Positions 43,950-55,395 of a stretch of DNA of 64,000 nucleotides are shown one piece after another (positions within the stretch are counted from its first letter, which is position 1; every line of letters begins with the position of its first letter). The notes beneath the pieces were generated by a model that was not told the origin of the DNA, made no database searches, and worked only from the letters and a program-made list of their open reading frames with translations. The stretch spans positions 1-64,000 of the forward strand of contig DAIOWC010000002.1 of NCBI GenBank assembly GCA_036758685.1, given 5' to 3'. Made by a program: the position numbers and the translations under genes. Source of the stretch: JAJYUU01 sp036758685. Its GTDB lineage: Bacteria; Actinomycetota; Actinomycetes; Streptosporangiales; Streptosporangiaceae.

Positions 43950-44641
43950 GTGAGTGCGCCAGGCCGAGGATCTCCCCGGATCGGCGTAGTCACCTTTCCC
44001 GGATCGCTTGACGACCGTGACGCGCTCCGCGCCGTGCGTAAGGCCGGAGCCGCGCCGGTCAGCCTGTGGCACGGCAATGCCAGCCTGCAGGGAGTGGACG
44101 CGGTCATCCTGCCCGGCGGCTTCTCCTATGGCGACTACCTACGGTGCGGGGCAATTGCCCGGTTCGCTCCGATAATGAGCGAGCTAGTCCCGGCGGCCAG
44201 GAAGGGCCTGCCGGTACTGGGCATCTGCAACGGCTTCCAGATCCTGTGCGAGTCCCACCTGCTGCCGGGCGCGCTGACCCGAAACGCGGGCCTGCGCTTC
44301 GTGAACAGGGAGATCAGCGTCACGATCGAGAACGACTCCTCGGCCTGGACCAGCCAGTACAAGGCGGGCCAGGACATCACGGTGGTGCTGAAGAGCGGCG
44401 AGGGCGCCTACGTCGCCGACCAGGGCACGCTCGCCGCGCTGGAGGCCGGCGGACTCGTCCTGGCCAGGTACGCAGGCGGCAACCCGAACGGCTCGGTCGC
44501 CGGCATCGCGGGCGTCGTCAACGAGGCCGGCAACGTGGCTGGCCTCATGCCGCACCCCGAGCACGCGATCGATGCCCTGACGGGTCCGGGCGACGACGGG
44601 CTCGGCTTCTTCGGCTCGGTCCTGAACGCGGTGGCGCTCGC

Positions 44642-44645
<4 letters not shown>
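43950..44645 (+). CDS. purQ: phosphoribosylformylglycinamidine synthase glutaminase subunit
   Basis: 231 residues of class I amidotransferase: GVVTFPGSLDDRDALRAV, VILPGGFSYGDYLRCGAIAR, LVPAARKGLPVLGICNGFQIL (nucleophile Cys in GICNG) and GLMPHPEHAIDAL (catalytic His/Glu). GTG start at 43950. Its TGA overlaps the purL GTG by 4 nt, so the two are translated together. Confidence 0.95.
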
Positions 44646-46905
<2,260 letters not shown>

Positions 46906-46909
<4 letters not shown>

Positions 46910-47535
46910 TTCGCCGACCACCAGAACGCCAGCAGCTCGCTAGCTGGCTTAGCCGGGTCGCAGCCGGCGAGGCTCGGTCCGGTCGGAGCCGCACTGTCCT
47001 GCGCGATGCACTTGCCGTTCGCGGCGCTCGCCAACTCGTAGAAGTCGTGGCCGCTCTCGACCGTCGCGCTGCCCTGCTCGCGCCAGCGCTGCTGAAGGCT
47101 GAGGTTGCACCGCTGCGACTCAAGCACGGGCCGGCCCGGAGGTCCGGAGGCAGCCAGGCAGTCGCTGGTGGGCAGGAAGATGAAGATGTAAGACCCGTCG
47201 GACATCTGATCGGCGATCCACTCCGGGTGGCCGTTCACCGCCTCGCTGGCGCCGACCGGGCTGAACACGAGGCTGCTGCCCGAGCTAAGCAACTGAATCA
47301 GATCGCCGGTCTCGCCCGGCTGTGCTGACATCGCGATGAGGCCGACGGTCTGGGTGGACGCGACGGTTGTCGGCAGCGCGGCCGGATGCTGGGCCTGGGC
47401 GGGCGCGGGCTGAAATTCCAGCAGGTAGGCCGCGGTGCCAGCGCCGACCAGGACCACGATGGCGGACAGGCCGGCCAGTCTGGGCAGCCAGGAACCACGA
47501 GCGGCTGGGCCCGGCGTGCGGCGCTGACCAGGCAT
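46906..47535 (-). CDS. membrane-anchored ricin-type beta-trefoil-like protein
   Basis: About 209 residues. One N-terminal transmembrane helix (LAGLSAIVVLVGAGTAAYLL), then an extracellular domain with Cys pairs, SDCLAASGPPG, LSLQQRWREQG and NGKCIAQDSA (QxW and C-x-A units), in the style of ricin B/CBM13 lectins, though only one or two repeats are recognisable. ATG at 47533-47535; the frame is open to 47643. Function unknown. Convergent with purL. Confidence 0.7.
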
Positions 47536-47776
47536 ACCCGAACGTTTACCAAGTCCCAGGCCCCGATGGGGCGAGATGTCGGGAAAAACCGGAGGTTTTT
47601 TCGACGGCCGGGTGACACTTCCGTCGCCGTTCGATGGGCGCAAAAGCCGCTAAACGGAGCGAAGCCGAACCGCCGCTGATCGGGCACCCGTTACCAGTGC
47701 GATGTGCCGGAGTTCCGGAGACCAAGCTCGATCGCTGGTTTTCCGAGGGCCCGTCCGGGTCTTTTCGAGGCTGACG

Positions 47777-48274
47777 GTGGCGTCCGCTACCTTCGAAGCC
47801 GTGCCAGCGCGCGGCTTTGACGTGGACCGGGCAGTTGCCGCCCTCGATGAGCAGCGGTCAGCTCTGGATGAGACGCCCTGGCCGGGTCCGTTCTCGGTCG
47901 CGGCCCTCGGCCAGGCGACCGTCATCGCGGTGACCGCGGCCCTCGCGGCCGGTCAGGAGCCGACGCGAGCCGCCCTTCGCGCCGCGGTGCGCTACACCCT
48001 CGACCGGCTGGCCGAGCTGACCCCGGGGCGGTCGGTGGAGGTCCGGATCCCGCCATTTGCCGCGGTGCAGTGCGTGCCGGGGCCAAGGCACACCCGCGGC
48101 ACGCCGCCGAACGTCGTCGAGACCGACCCGCTCACCTGGCTCGCGCTGGCCACCGGCACCCTGGACTGGGCTGCAGCCGTGGCCTCCGGGCGCGTGCGAG
48201 CCAGCGGGCTGCGGGCAGACATCTCCGCTTATCTGCCGGTGGCTGAAGGTCGCGGCGCCCCCGCCGGTCACTAG
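47777..48274 (+). CDS. sterol-carrier-protein-family (MDMPI C-terminal-like) protein
   Basis: About 165 residues: LRAAVRYTLDRLAELTPGRSVEVRIPPFAAVQ and RGTPPNVVETDPLTWLALATGTLDWAAAVASG match the sterol carrier family protein that sits between purL and purF in mycobacteria and streptomycetes (known synteny, from memory). GTG 47777 with GAGG 6 nt upstream; GTG 47801 also possible. Role is unknown. Confidence 0.83.
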   Translation: MASATFEAVPARGFDVDRAVAALDEQRSALDETPWPGPFSVAALGQATVIAVTAALAAGQEPTRAALRAAVRYTLDRLAELTPGRSVEVRIPPFAAVQCVPGPRHTRGTPPNVVETDPLTWLALATGTLDWAAAVASGRVRASGLRADISAYLPVAEGRGAPAGH

Positions 48275-48283
48275 AATTAGCTG

Positions 48284-49888
48284 GTGATCAAGCCCGACGG
48301 CCGTCTGTCACACGATTCCGATCCCGCCGACCAGCCGCCCAGGGATGCCTGCGGCGTCTTCGGCGTGTGGTCACCCGACGAGGATGTCGCGAAGCTCACC
48401 TATTACGGCTTGTATTCGCTTCAGCATCGCGGCCAGGAGTCGGCTGGCATCGCCGTCAGTGACGGTTCGAGGATCGTCGTCTACAAGGACATGGGCCTGG
48501 TTGCCCAGGTCTTCGACGAGTCCGTGCTCAACACCCTCCGGGGCTATGTCGCGATCGGCCACTGCCGGTACTCGACGAGCGGGTCGTCGGTCTGGGAGAA
48601 CGCCCAGCCCACTTTCCGGGCCACGCCGTCCGCCAGCCTGGCGCTCGGCCACAACGGAAACCTGATCAACACGCTGGAGCTGGCCGATCTGCTCGGCGGC
48701 CTGCTCGGCGGGCACAACGGGGCTGTGGCGGGCCGGGCCACCTCCGACACCGACGTGCTGACGGCGCTGTTCGCGGTTAGCGGCAGCCTCACTGGGCCCG
48801 ACGGTGCGGCAAACGGCGGTGCAGCAAACGACGGTGCGGCAAACGACGGTGCGGCAAACGACGGAGCTGAGGCGCCGTCGCATCCGGGCGTCGAGGCGGC
48901 GGCCCTCGCGGCGCTCCCGCTCGTGCGCGGTGCGTTCTCCCTGGTCTTCATGGATGAGCAGACCCTGTACGCGGCCCGCGACCCGCAGGGATTCCGGCCG
49001 CTGGTACTCGGCCGGCTCGCCCGCGGCTGGGTGGTGGCCAGCGAGACGGCCGCGCTGGACATCGTCGGCGCGTCGTTCGTCCGGGAGATCGAGCCGGGCG
49101 AGATGGTCGCGATCGACGAGGACGGGGTGAGGTCGCACACTTTCGCCCCGGCGGAGCCCAAGGGCTGCCTGTTCGAGTACGTGTACCTGGCCCGGCCGGA
49201 CACCGCGATCAGCGGCAGGAGCGTGCAGGCCGCCAGGGTCGAGGTCGGCAAGCGCCTGGCGCTGGAGCATCCGGCGGCCGCGGACCTCGTGATCCCGGTG
49301 CCGGAGTCCAGCACGCCGGCGGCGATCGGCTACGCCCAGGCCAGCGGCATCCCCTACGGACAGGGCCTGGTCAAGAACTCCTACGTCGGCCGCACATTCA
49401 TCCAGCCCAGCCAGACAATTAGGGAACGAGGCATTCGCCTCAAGTACAACCCGCTTCGTGACGCTATTGCCGGCCAGCGGCTGGTGGTAGTGGACGACTC
49501 GATCGTGCGCGGCAATACGCAGCGGGCCATCGTGGCGATGCTTCGCGAGGCCGGCGCCGCCGAGGTGCACGTGCGGATCTCCAGCCCCCCGGTGGCCTGG
49601 CCGTGCTTTTTCGGCATCGACTTCGCCAGCCGGGCAGAGCTGATGGCCGGCAACCTGAAGATCGAGGAGATCAGGCAGTCCATCGGGGCCGACTCGCTGG
49701 GCTTTGTGTCGCTGCCCGGGCTCATCGAGGCGACCGCGGTGCCCGCCGAGCGGCTCTGCCACGCGTGCTTTGACGGTCAGTACCCGGTCGCGGTCCCCGA
49801 AGCGGAGAAGGGCAAGCACCTGCTTGAGCCGGCCCTGGTCCGTGAGCCGGCCGGCCCGGCCTTCAGCAGCGGTCAGGCGCGGCTGTGA
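48284..49888 (+). CDS. purF: amidophosphoribosyltransferase (FeS type) with internal repeat
   Basis: First committed step of purine synthesis (PRPP + Gln to phosphoribosylamine). 534 residues: propeptide of 22 residues ending PRDA, then CGVFGVWS with the N-terminal nucleophile Cys23. Glutaminase half: YSLQHRGQESAGIAV. PRT half: LVVVDDSIVRGNTQRA (PRPP loop). Cysteines in KGCLFEY, WPCFFGID and LCHACFDG supply the Fe-S cluster of the Bacillus-type enzyme. An unusual repeat (GAANDGAANDG) interrupts residues about 173-196. Overlaps purM by 4 nt. Confidence 0.95.
   Translation: MIKPDGRLSHDSDPADQPPRDACGVFGVWSPDEDVAKLTYYGLYSLQHRGQESAGIAVSDGSRIVVYKDMGLVAQVFDESVLNTLRGYVAIGHCRYSTSGSSVWENAQPTFRATPSASLALGHNGNLINTLELADLLGGLLGGHNGAVAGRATSDTDVLTALFAVSGSLTGPDGAANGGAANDGAANDGAANDGAEAPSHPGVEAAALAALPLVRGAFSLVFMDEQTLYAARDPQGFRPLVLGRLARGWVVASETAALDIVGASFVREIEPGEMVAIDEDGVRSHTFAPAEPKGCLFEYVYLARPDTAISGRSVQAARVEVGKRLALEHPAAADLVIPVPESSTPAAIGYAQASGIPYGQGLVKNSYVGRTFIQPSQTIRERGIRLKYNPLRDAIAGQRLVVVDDSIVRGNTQRAIVAMLREAGAAEVHVRISSPPVAWPCFFGIDFASRAELMAGNLKIEEIRQSIGADSLGFVSLPGLIEATAVPAERLCHACFDGQYPVAVPEAEKGKHLLEPALVREPAGPAFSSGQARL
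48800..48868 (+). repeat. 15-bp tandem repeat inside purF
   Basis: Units GACGGTGCGGCAAAC (48800), GGCGGTGCAGCAAAC (48815), GACGGTGCGGCAAAC (48830 and 48845) and a partial GACGGAGCT (48860). Each encodes (D/G)GAAN. It is in a surface loop of the glutaminase half, in frame, and expands the protein by about 20 residues. Confidence 0.9.
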
Positions 49889-50952
49889 CCAGCGCTCGTC
49901 CTCAGCCGGGCAGCTACGCCAGGGCGGGCGTCGACATCGACGCCGGCGAGCGGGCCGTCGAGCTCATGCGGGCCTCGGTGGCGAGGACCACCCGGCCGGA
50001 GGTCGTCGGCGGGATCGGCGGGTTCGCGGGTTTGTTCGACGCGTCCAAGCTGGCCGGCCTGCGGCGGCCGCTGCTGGCCACCTCGACCGACGGCGTCGGC
50101 ACCAAGGTGGTCATCGCGCAGCGCCTCCGCCGCTACGACACGATCGGGACTGACCTTGTCGGCATGGTGGTCGATGACCTGGTGGTCTGCGGCGCCGAGC
50201 CACTGTTCATGACCGACTACCTCGTGTGCGGCCGGGTGGTGCCCGAGCGGGTCGCCGCGGTGGTCGCCGGCATTGCCGACGGCTGCGTTCAGGCGGGCTG
50301 CGCGCTGGTGGGCGGCGAGACCGCCGAGCACCCCGGCCATCTCGGCCCCGATGATTTCGACCTGGCCGGAGCGGCGACGGGCGTGGTCGATGCCGACCGC
50401 CTCCTGGGCGCGGACCAGGTCATGGCCGGCGACGTGGTCGTGGCCATGGCGTCCTCCGGCCCGCACGCGAACGGATATTCGCTGATCCGCAGCATCATCG
50501 ACGACCCGGCTTCCGGGCTGGACCTGGCGGACCAGCCCGGCGAACTTACCCAGGACCTCGGGGCGGAGCTGCTGACCCCGACCCGCATCTATGCCCGCGA
50601 CTGCCTCGCGCTTGCCGATAGCTGCGAGGTACGGGCATTCGCGCACGTCACCGGCGGTGGCCTGGCCGCGAACCTGGCGAGGGTGCTGCCGCCGCACGCG
50701 GACGCAGTGCTGGACCGCAGCACCTGGCATCCCGCTCCGGTCTTCTCGCTGCTGGCCGAGCGCGGCCGGGTGCCGGCGCCGGAGATGGAGCGCGTCTTCA
50801 ACCTCGGCGTCGGGATGGCAGCGATCGTGGCCGCTAGCGACGCCGACCGGGCGATCGGCCTGCTCGCGGCCCGCGGGGTGCCGGCCTGGGCGCTCGGCGA
50901 GATCACGGCCGGCAGCGGCGAGGCACGCCTCGTCGGCAGCCACCGGGCCTAG
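49885..50952 (+). CDS. purM: phosphoribosylformylglycinamidine cyclo-ligase
   Basis: 355 residues: YARAGVDIDAGERAVELM, TTRPEVVGGIGGFAGLFD, LLATSTDGVGTKVVIAQRL (DGVGTK), GCALVGGETAEHPGH and SSGPHANGYSLIR are the standard PurM signatures. It closes the aminoimidazole ring (AIR synthesis). GTG start overlaps purF stop by 4 nt. Followed by a strong hairpin shared with the convergent DUF3073 gene. Confidence 0.95.
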   Translation: MTSARPQPGSYARAGVDIDAGERAVELMRASVARTTRPEVVGGIGGFAGLFDASKLAGLRRPLLATSTDGVGTKVVIAQRLRRYDTIGTDLVGMVVDDLVVCGAEPLFMTDYLVCGRVVPERVAAVVAGIADGCVQAGCALVGGETAEHPGHLGPDDFDLAGAATGVVDADRLLGADQVMAGDVVVAMASSGPHANGYSLIRSIIDDPASGLDLADQPGELTQDLGAELLTPTRIYARDCLALADSCEVRAFAHVTGGGLAANLARVLPPHADAVLDRSTWHPAPVFSLLAERGRVPAPEMERVFNLGVGMAAIVAASDADRAIGLLAARGVPAWALGEITAGSGEARLVGSHRA

Positions 50953-50977
50953 TCCGGCTGGAGGTAATACAGACTCA

Positions 50978-51020
50978 CCGGCTGGCATCCGCCGCTCGTC
51001 CGCGGCCGGATGCTGGCCGG
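50978..51020. terminator. bidirectional hairpin between purM and DUF3073
   Basis: Arm CCGGCTGGCATCCG (50978-50991) pairs with CGGATGCTGGCCGG (51007-51020): 12 Watson-Crick and 2 G-U pairs. The loop itself has CCGC-TCGTCC-GCGG, extending the stem to about 18 pairs with one bulge. No U-run follows, the common I-shaped type in actinobacteria. Its place between converging genes supports a two-way terminator. Confidence 0.8.
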
Positions 51021-51044
51021 TATCAGCTTGACTGCCTGGCAGGA

Positions 51045-51296
51045 TCAGGCCGACGTGCTGGTCAGGTCATCGGCGTCGTACTCGCCGTCCCAGTCCTCGT
51101 CGTCGCTGTCGTCTTCGTCAGACTCGTCGTCGGAGTAGCGATCGCCGAGATCCCCGTAGGCGGAGTCCTCAGTGCCGCGGGTATCCGAATCGACGCCCAG
51201 CTCAGCCCGCAGCCGGTCAAGGTCTGTGCCGCCGCCGTTGTACTTCAGCTGGCGGGCCACCTTAACCTGCTTGGCCTTGGCTCGGCCGCGCCCCAT
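51045..51296 (-). CDS. DUF3073 domain protein
   Basis: 83 residues: MGRGRAKAKQVKVARQLKYN ending in TDLDRLRAEL is the DUF3073 core, followed by a very acidic tail (DDESDEDDSDDEDWDGEY). ATG at 51294-51296 with GAGGGGG about 9 nt upstream decides against the longer open frame. In actinobacteria it sits next to purM. Basic head and acidic tail suggest nucleic-acid or RNA-polymerase contact, unproven. Confidence 0.88.
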   Translation of the reverse strand: MGRGRAKAKQVKVARQLKYNGGGTDLDRLRAELGVDSDTRGTEDSAYGDLGDRYSDDESDEDDSDDEDWDGEYDADDLTSTSA

Positions 51297-51510
51297 TGGC
51301 TCGACCCCCTCTAACGTACGGGACCCGCCGGGTCCCTGGTCACCGCACTTTAAGTTGCCCGCTACCACGCCAATGCTCGCGGTTTCGTGCACACAAGGCT
51401 AACCCGCCGCCGCTCCGCCGCCGGGAGTTGCGACGCGCTCGCCCTGACGTACAGGTACAACCGTACCTGCTTTGGGCGGCGGACGCCTCCGATGATTCCG
51501 CCGATATTGA

Positions 51511-52599
51511 TCAGCTGCCCAGGTATATTCCCCGCAGGCGGCCCACCTCGGCGATCCTGCGTTCGGCCAGCCGGTCGGCCGCCACCGCGGGAGGCACGCC
51601 TTCCTTGTCGGCAACCGCGAGGATCTGCCGGGTAGTTCCGAATATCTGTTCGGCTCTGGCCTTTGCTCGCTCGAAGCTGAAGCCGTGCAGCTCGTCTGCC
51701 ACCTGAATGACCCCGCCGGCGTTGACGAGGTAATCCGGCGCGTAGACGATCCCGTGGTCAGCCAGCATCTTCTCGACGCCGGGGTGCGCCAGCTGGTTAT
51801 TGGCGCCACCGCAGATGATCTGCGCGCCGAGGGCCTGAATGGTGTCGTCATCGATCGCGCCGCCGAGTGCGCACGGGGAGTAGACATCGAGCTGGCTGGC
51901 GAACAGGTCGCTGCGGCTCTGCGCGATCACGACCTCCGGGTGCACCGCTCGCACCCGCTCGGCCGCGGACCGGCTGGTGTCGAAGATCACGACGTGCGCG
52001 CCGTCGCCGACCAGATGGTCCACGAGCTTGTAGCCGACCTTGCCGACCCCTTCGACGCCGACGGTCTTGTCCGTCAGGCTCGTGCTGCCCCACACGTGGT
52101 CAGCCGCCGCGCGCATGCCCTGGAACACGCCGAAGGCGGTGAGCACCGAGGAGTCGCCCGCGCCGCCGTTCGGGACCGTGCGGCCGGTGACGAACTTGCA
52201 CTCCCTGGCCACGATGTCCATGTCTTCGCTGTAAGTACCGATGTCACAGGCAGTGATATAGCGGCCATTCAGCGCCTCGACGAACCGGCCGTACGCCCGC
52301 AGCAGCGCCTCGGTCTTGAGCTGGTCGGGATCGCCGATGATCACGGCCTTGCCGCCGCCGAGGTCGAGGCCGGCCAGCGCGTTCTTGTATGCCATTGCCC
52401 TGGACAGGTTCAGCACGTCGGCCAGAGCCGCATCCTCGTCGGCATACGGGTAGAACCGGGTGCCGCCCAGGGCCGGGCCGAGAGCGGTCGAGTAGATCGC
52501 GATGATGGCCCGCAGCCCGGACTTGCTGTCCTGGCAGTACACGACCTGCTCATGGCCCGCCTCGCCCTCGGCGTGGCGGGCGGAGAACACTTTAGTCAC
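51511..52599 (-). CDS. vdh: valine/leucine (Glu/Leu/Phe/Val) dehydrogenase
   Basis: 362 residues: HEQVVYCQDSKSGLRAIIAIY, LGPALGGTRFYPYADEDAAL, LAGLDLGGGKAVIIGDP (GGGK catalytic Lys) and VGVEGVGKVGYKLVDHLVG (NAD-binding GxGxxG). Oxidatively deaminates branched-chain amino acids to feed the bkd complex upstream in the window. GTG at 52597-52599 with GGGAG about 9 nt upstream. A perfect hairpin stands 25-46 nt before the start. Confidence 0.93.
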   Translation of the reverse strand: MTKVFSARHAEGEAGHEQVVYCQDSKSGLRAIIAIYSTALGPALGGTRFYPYADEDAALADVLNLSRAMAYKNALAGLDLGGGKAVIIGDPDQLKTEALLRAYGRFVEALNGRYITACDIGTYSEDMDIVARECKFVTGRTVPNGGAGDSSVLTAFGVFQGMRAAADHVWGSTSLTDKTVGVEGVGKVGYKLVDHLVGDGAHVVIFDTSRSAAERVRAVHPEVVIAQSRSDLFASQLDVYSPCALGGAIDDDTIQALGAQIICGGANNQLAHPGVEKMLADHGIVYAPDYLVNAGGVIQVADELHGFSFERAKARAEQIFGTTRQILAVADKEGVPPAVAADRLAERRIAEVGRLRGIYLGS

Positions 52600-52623
52600 C
52601 GGACTTGCTCCCGAGCATTCAGC

Positions 52624-52645
52624 CCCGCGTCACCGTTGACGCGGG
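52624..52645 (-). promoter_or_regulatory. 9-bp perfect hairpin in vdh leader
   Basis: CCCGCGTCA-CCGT-TGACGCGGG: nine uninterrupted pairs with a 4-nt loop, 25 nt before the vdh GTG. It could attenuate or stabilise the vdh mRNA or bind a regulator. No antiterminator partner is obvious. Confidence 0.6.
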
Positions 52646-52730
52646 ATCGGCGTCCAGCCTATAGCTGGCCGAGCTGCCAGAGGGCCGTCCGCCGATCTAC
52701 CGGTGCGTAACTCTTTGCACGGACGCATAC

Positions 52731-52774
52731 GGCATGTCACGATTAGTCATGCTGCCTAATGCGCGACATGTGCC
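52731..52774. promoter_or_regulatory. imperfect dyad between vdh and bldC
   Basis: GGCATGTC-acg-ATTAG ... CTAAT-gcgc-GACATG-tGCC form nested arms around tcatgctgc. The core ATTAG-N9-CTAAT is AT-rich against the flanks. It could serve divergent promoters of vdh and the bldC leader. Confidence 0.45.
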
Positions 52775-53296
52775 AGACTTTCCGCCAGTTTCATCATCAC
52801 GGCGGAATGTCAGGTCCTGCGTGGTTGCCTACGCGGGTTGGGAGCACGAAGGTAAGCTGCGGGCAAAAGCTCTCGAAGCAGATTATCTAGCAGCAGTACG
52901 GGGGATTATTACAGGACCTCGGCTGGTTGCACCGAAACAGCGCAGTACCCATGCATCCGGCCATCGGCTGGGCGAAGCACCCAGCCGGCGACAGAGCCCC
53001 GTACCACGCAGGGCCATTCGGAGGGAGGGATTGCACAATAAGGCAGGGCGAGACCGGCGACGCCGTTGGGTCTGACCCAAACCCCTGATGTGGCCGACCT
53101 GGAGGAGATCGGCCCAGGTAGACGGGGGTGCGAAGGACGTGGCGGCAATTGAGCTAAGTAGCCGATGGGAGGCGCGGATGACTTTTCCGAATCCGCCCGT
53201 TGCGACGGTGCGTGTCGCTAGAATCACGCAGCGTGACAGGGGACAGTGGGGAAGTGTGGGCGACTCTTCAAAGAAACTTTGCTCCCGGTTGTCGAC

Positions 53297-53324
53297 TTGT
53301 CACCGCTGGTGATGGCAATATGGT
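53297..53324 (+). promoter_or_regulatory. candidate bldC promoter
   Basis: TTGTCA (53297-53302), 16-bp spacer, TATGGT (53319-53324). The spacer contains TCACC-GCT-GGTGA. CAAAG-AAA-CTTTG lies just upstream. About 100 nt of leader would precede the bldC ATG. Confidence 0.45.
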
Positions 53325-53429
53325 CCGAGTGGACTATATGGGACATCCAAGGCAGGCTCTGTAGCTAGAGCCGCGAATAGCAGGAAATGCAGGGATCGCA
53401 GTACCGGTCCAGGAGGAGAGGCCGTCAAC

Positions 53430-53633
53430 ATGTCAGCACGTACACCAGAGGCTGAGCCGCTGCTTACACCGGCAGAAGTCGCGACCATGTTCAGGGTGGA
53501 CCCGAAGACGGTCACCCGGTGGGCAAAGGCAGGAAAGCTCACGTCGATCCGGACGCTCGGCGGCCACCGCCGCTACCGGGAAACTGAGGTCCGCGCACTT
53601 CTGGCGGGCATCCCGCAGCAGCGCTCGGAATGA
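53430..53633 (+). CDS. bldC: developmental regulator BldC (MerR-like HTH)
   Basis: 67 residues beginning SARTPEAEPLLTPAEVATMF, then RVDPKTVTRWAKAGKL (winged HTH) and RTLGGHRRYRETEVRALLAG. It is nearly identical, from memory, to Streptomyces BldC, which binds AT-rich direct repeats and delays sporulation genes. ATG 53430 with AGGAGGAGAG upstream. Position next to vdh matches Streptomyces synteny. Confidence 0.96.
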   Translation: MSARTPEAEPLLTPAEVATMFRVDPKTVTRWAKAGKLTSIRTLGGHRRYRETEVRALLAGIPQQRSE

Positions 53634-54195
53634 AGGACGGCCGCAAGTCCGGCGCATGGCGCCGGTCGGGCTGGTGCGCGATGAAGCGCAGGCAGCCAGC
53701 GGCCACATGTGTAGCAGTTGGGGGGGTCGACCCCGGCGGCCAGCTCACCGCATCGGGGGGCGCGCTTCGCGTCGATGCGATGTTGGGCATCGGTCAGCAG
53801 ACGTTGCCGGGGTCGATCCGGCCTCCTGGCTCAGGCCAGGGGACCGGCGGTTTGTAGCTCAGCAAGTTCTGGCCCATCGGCCATCAAAGTCCGGGAGCGG
53901 AGTGCCGGTCCCGGCGGCGCCCGCAACGAGGCGCACCCGTTCCCATGATCTTTCCGGCCGACATCTGACTCGGCGGTTCCCTCACGGATGGTAGTTCCGT
54001 AACAACTTCTGGTAATCGCCCGTGCTGACCGTCGTGCGCGGCGATACTGGTCACACCTGCCGCTGTCAAGCCGGCGCGCAGAGGAGTAATGGTGTCCGGC
54101 CGTCACCGCGATGTTCAGTGGAGCACGGTGACAGCCGATGCCGGGGGACGCCTTGTGCGGGAGCATGCGGCGCATGGGAGGGGAGGTAGGCACAG
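53634..54195. other. 562-bp region downstream of bldC, no gene supported
   Basis: Only short frames without homology. It contains a perfect palindrome GGGG-TCGA-CCCC (53723-53734) and CCTGGC-TCAG-GCCAGG (53825-53840), a weak terminator candidate about 190 bp after bldC. GTAGCTCAG at 53854 resembles a tRNA D-arm but no cloverleaf follows. The last 60 bp, rich in GGAGG words, leads into the next gene. Confidence 0.5.
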
Positions 54196-55338
54196 ATGCG
54201 TGATCCGGACCTGGTGCAGCGAGCGGAGCGGGCTGCCGCCGCGCTGGAGCAAGCGTGGGTGCACTGGCGGATTCGGCACGGCCTCGGTCCTGGCCCGCTG
54301 CCGCCGGTGTCGAGTTACGTCGGTTACTCGGTGACCGAGCCATGGGGCCAGCCGCGCGTAGTTCTCGGCGTGGAGGCCCACGAGGCCGAGCGGCTGGCAG
54401 CGATCCTTGAGGGCGATGACTACGTCGGGCCGGTGCACGACGACGTCACCGCCCGGATCGAGCTACACCACCCCGCCAAGGGAGGCTACGTTCCGCCGCA
54501 GCCCACCGGGGAGCAGCTGGACCCGGCGGAGGCCGCCGGCAGCATTGTCCGGCCCGAGCCCTCGGGTGACCCGTATGCCGAGGCCGGGCCTGCTGACGAC
54601 GGCGATGGCCGCTACAACGGGTACCACCCGGCCGATGGCAGCTATTCGCTCGGCCGGCCGGACGCGGCCCAGCAGACTTCGGAGCCGCCGTCGCCCGAGC
54701 TGGTGCCCGCGCCGTTAGCGCCCGCGGACAACGGCGAGCGCCGGACGTGGTACGCGCCGCCCGCACCCGCCCACGCACGGCCAGAGCCCGAACTCCAGCC
54801 GTCCGGAGCGGCGACCGACGCGCTCACGGCCGAGCAGCCCATCCTGCCGTTAGCGCTGCGGCGCGCGGCGGCGATGGCGGACACGCCGGCCGAGTTGCCT
54901 CAGGACGCGGCCGCCTACCTGCGGGAGCTCGCCTCACGATCGGCAAGCCGACCGCCGATGGCGCACGCCTTCCCGGCCGCATCGTCGGCGTCGGACGACG
55001 GCGCGCCGGACGCGGCCGAGACCGACGAGGCCGGGCAGCCTGGCATCGTCGCGCTGCGGCCGAGGTCGGCACCGCCATCCGGACTGCTCGATGACCCGCA
55101 GCACGACCCGGCGCTGCACCCGGCGGCCCGGCAGTGGGCGGGACCGGCCGTGCCCGTGCCTGACCGTGGCCCGCACGCCGACGAGCACCATGCGCAGGCG
55201 GCGGAGACACGCGGCCGCACCAAGCTGCTGCCGGTGTCGCGGCTGAACAAGTCACGCCGGCCCGCGGCCGGCGCGCCTGAGGCCCGTCCCTGGGCCGCCG
55301 GCGACGCGAAGCAGCCAGCGTCTGACACCGCGGTCTGA
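54196..55338 (+). CDS. conserved actinobacterial hypothetical with disordered linker
   Basis: 380 residues. The first about 90 (RDPDLVQRAERAAAALEQAW, LPPVSSYVGYSVTEPWGQPRV, VEAHEAERLAAILEGDD) form a compact conserved domain found near bldC in other actinobacteria (from memory). The rest is Pro/Ala/Glu-rich and probably disordered, ending with a basic patch (RLNKSRRPAAG). ATG 54196 follows GGGAGGGGAGG. No membrane segment. Function unknown. Confidence 0.78.
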   Translation: MRDPDLVQRAERAAAALEQAWVHWRIRHGLGPGPLPPVSSYVGYSVTEPWGQPRVVLGVEAHEAERLAAILEGDDYVGPVHDDVTARIELHHPAKGGYVPPQPTGEQLDPAEAAGSIVRPEPSGDPYAEAGPADDGDGRYNGYHPADGSYSLGRPDAAQQTSEPPSPELVPAPLAPADNGERRTWYAPPAPAHARPEPELQPSGAATDALTAEQPILPLALRRAAAMADTPAELPQDAAAYLRELASRSASRPPMAHAFPAASSASDDGAPDAAETDEAGQPGIVALRPRSAPPSGLLDDPQHDPALHPAARQWAGPAVPVPDRGPHADEHHAQAAETRGRTKLLPVSRLNKSRRPAAGAPEARPWAAGDAKQPASDTAV

Positions 55339-55395
55339 GCCGGGGGCGGCGGCGGCGTCGCCGACTGTCAGCACGATCCTGCAGAATCTGCAGGT

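Larger units (their letters stand above)
52600..53429. other. 830-bp vdh-bldC intergenic region
   Basis: No supportable protein gene: the longest plus-strand frame (52734-53075) has no homology I recognise and a composition like the surrounding leader. It holds the vdh hairpin, the 52731 dyad and the bldC promoter candidate at 53297-53324. The part 52800-53250 shows nothing else clear; a long bldC leader is possible. Confidence 0.55.

Noticed and set aside
52734..53075. 113-aa plus-strand frame before bldC
   Set aside because: No ribosome site, no recognised motif, tail of random Arg-rich sequence; looks like non-coding leader.
53854..53862. GTAGCTCAG, tRNA D-arm-like
   Set aside because: No anticodon or T-arm with the right spacing follows and no acceptor stem pairs.
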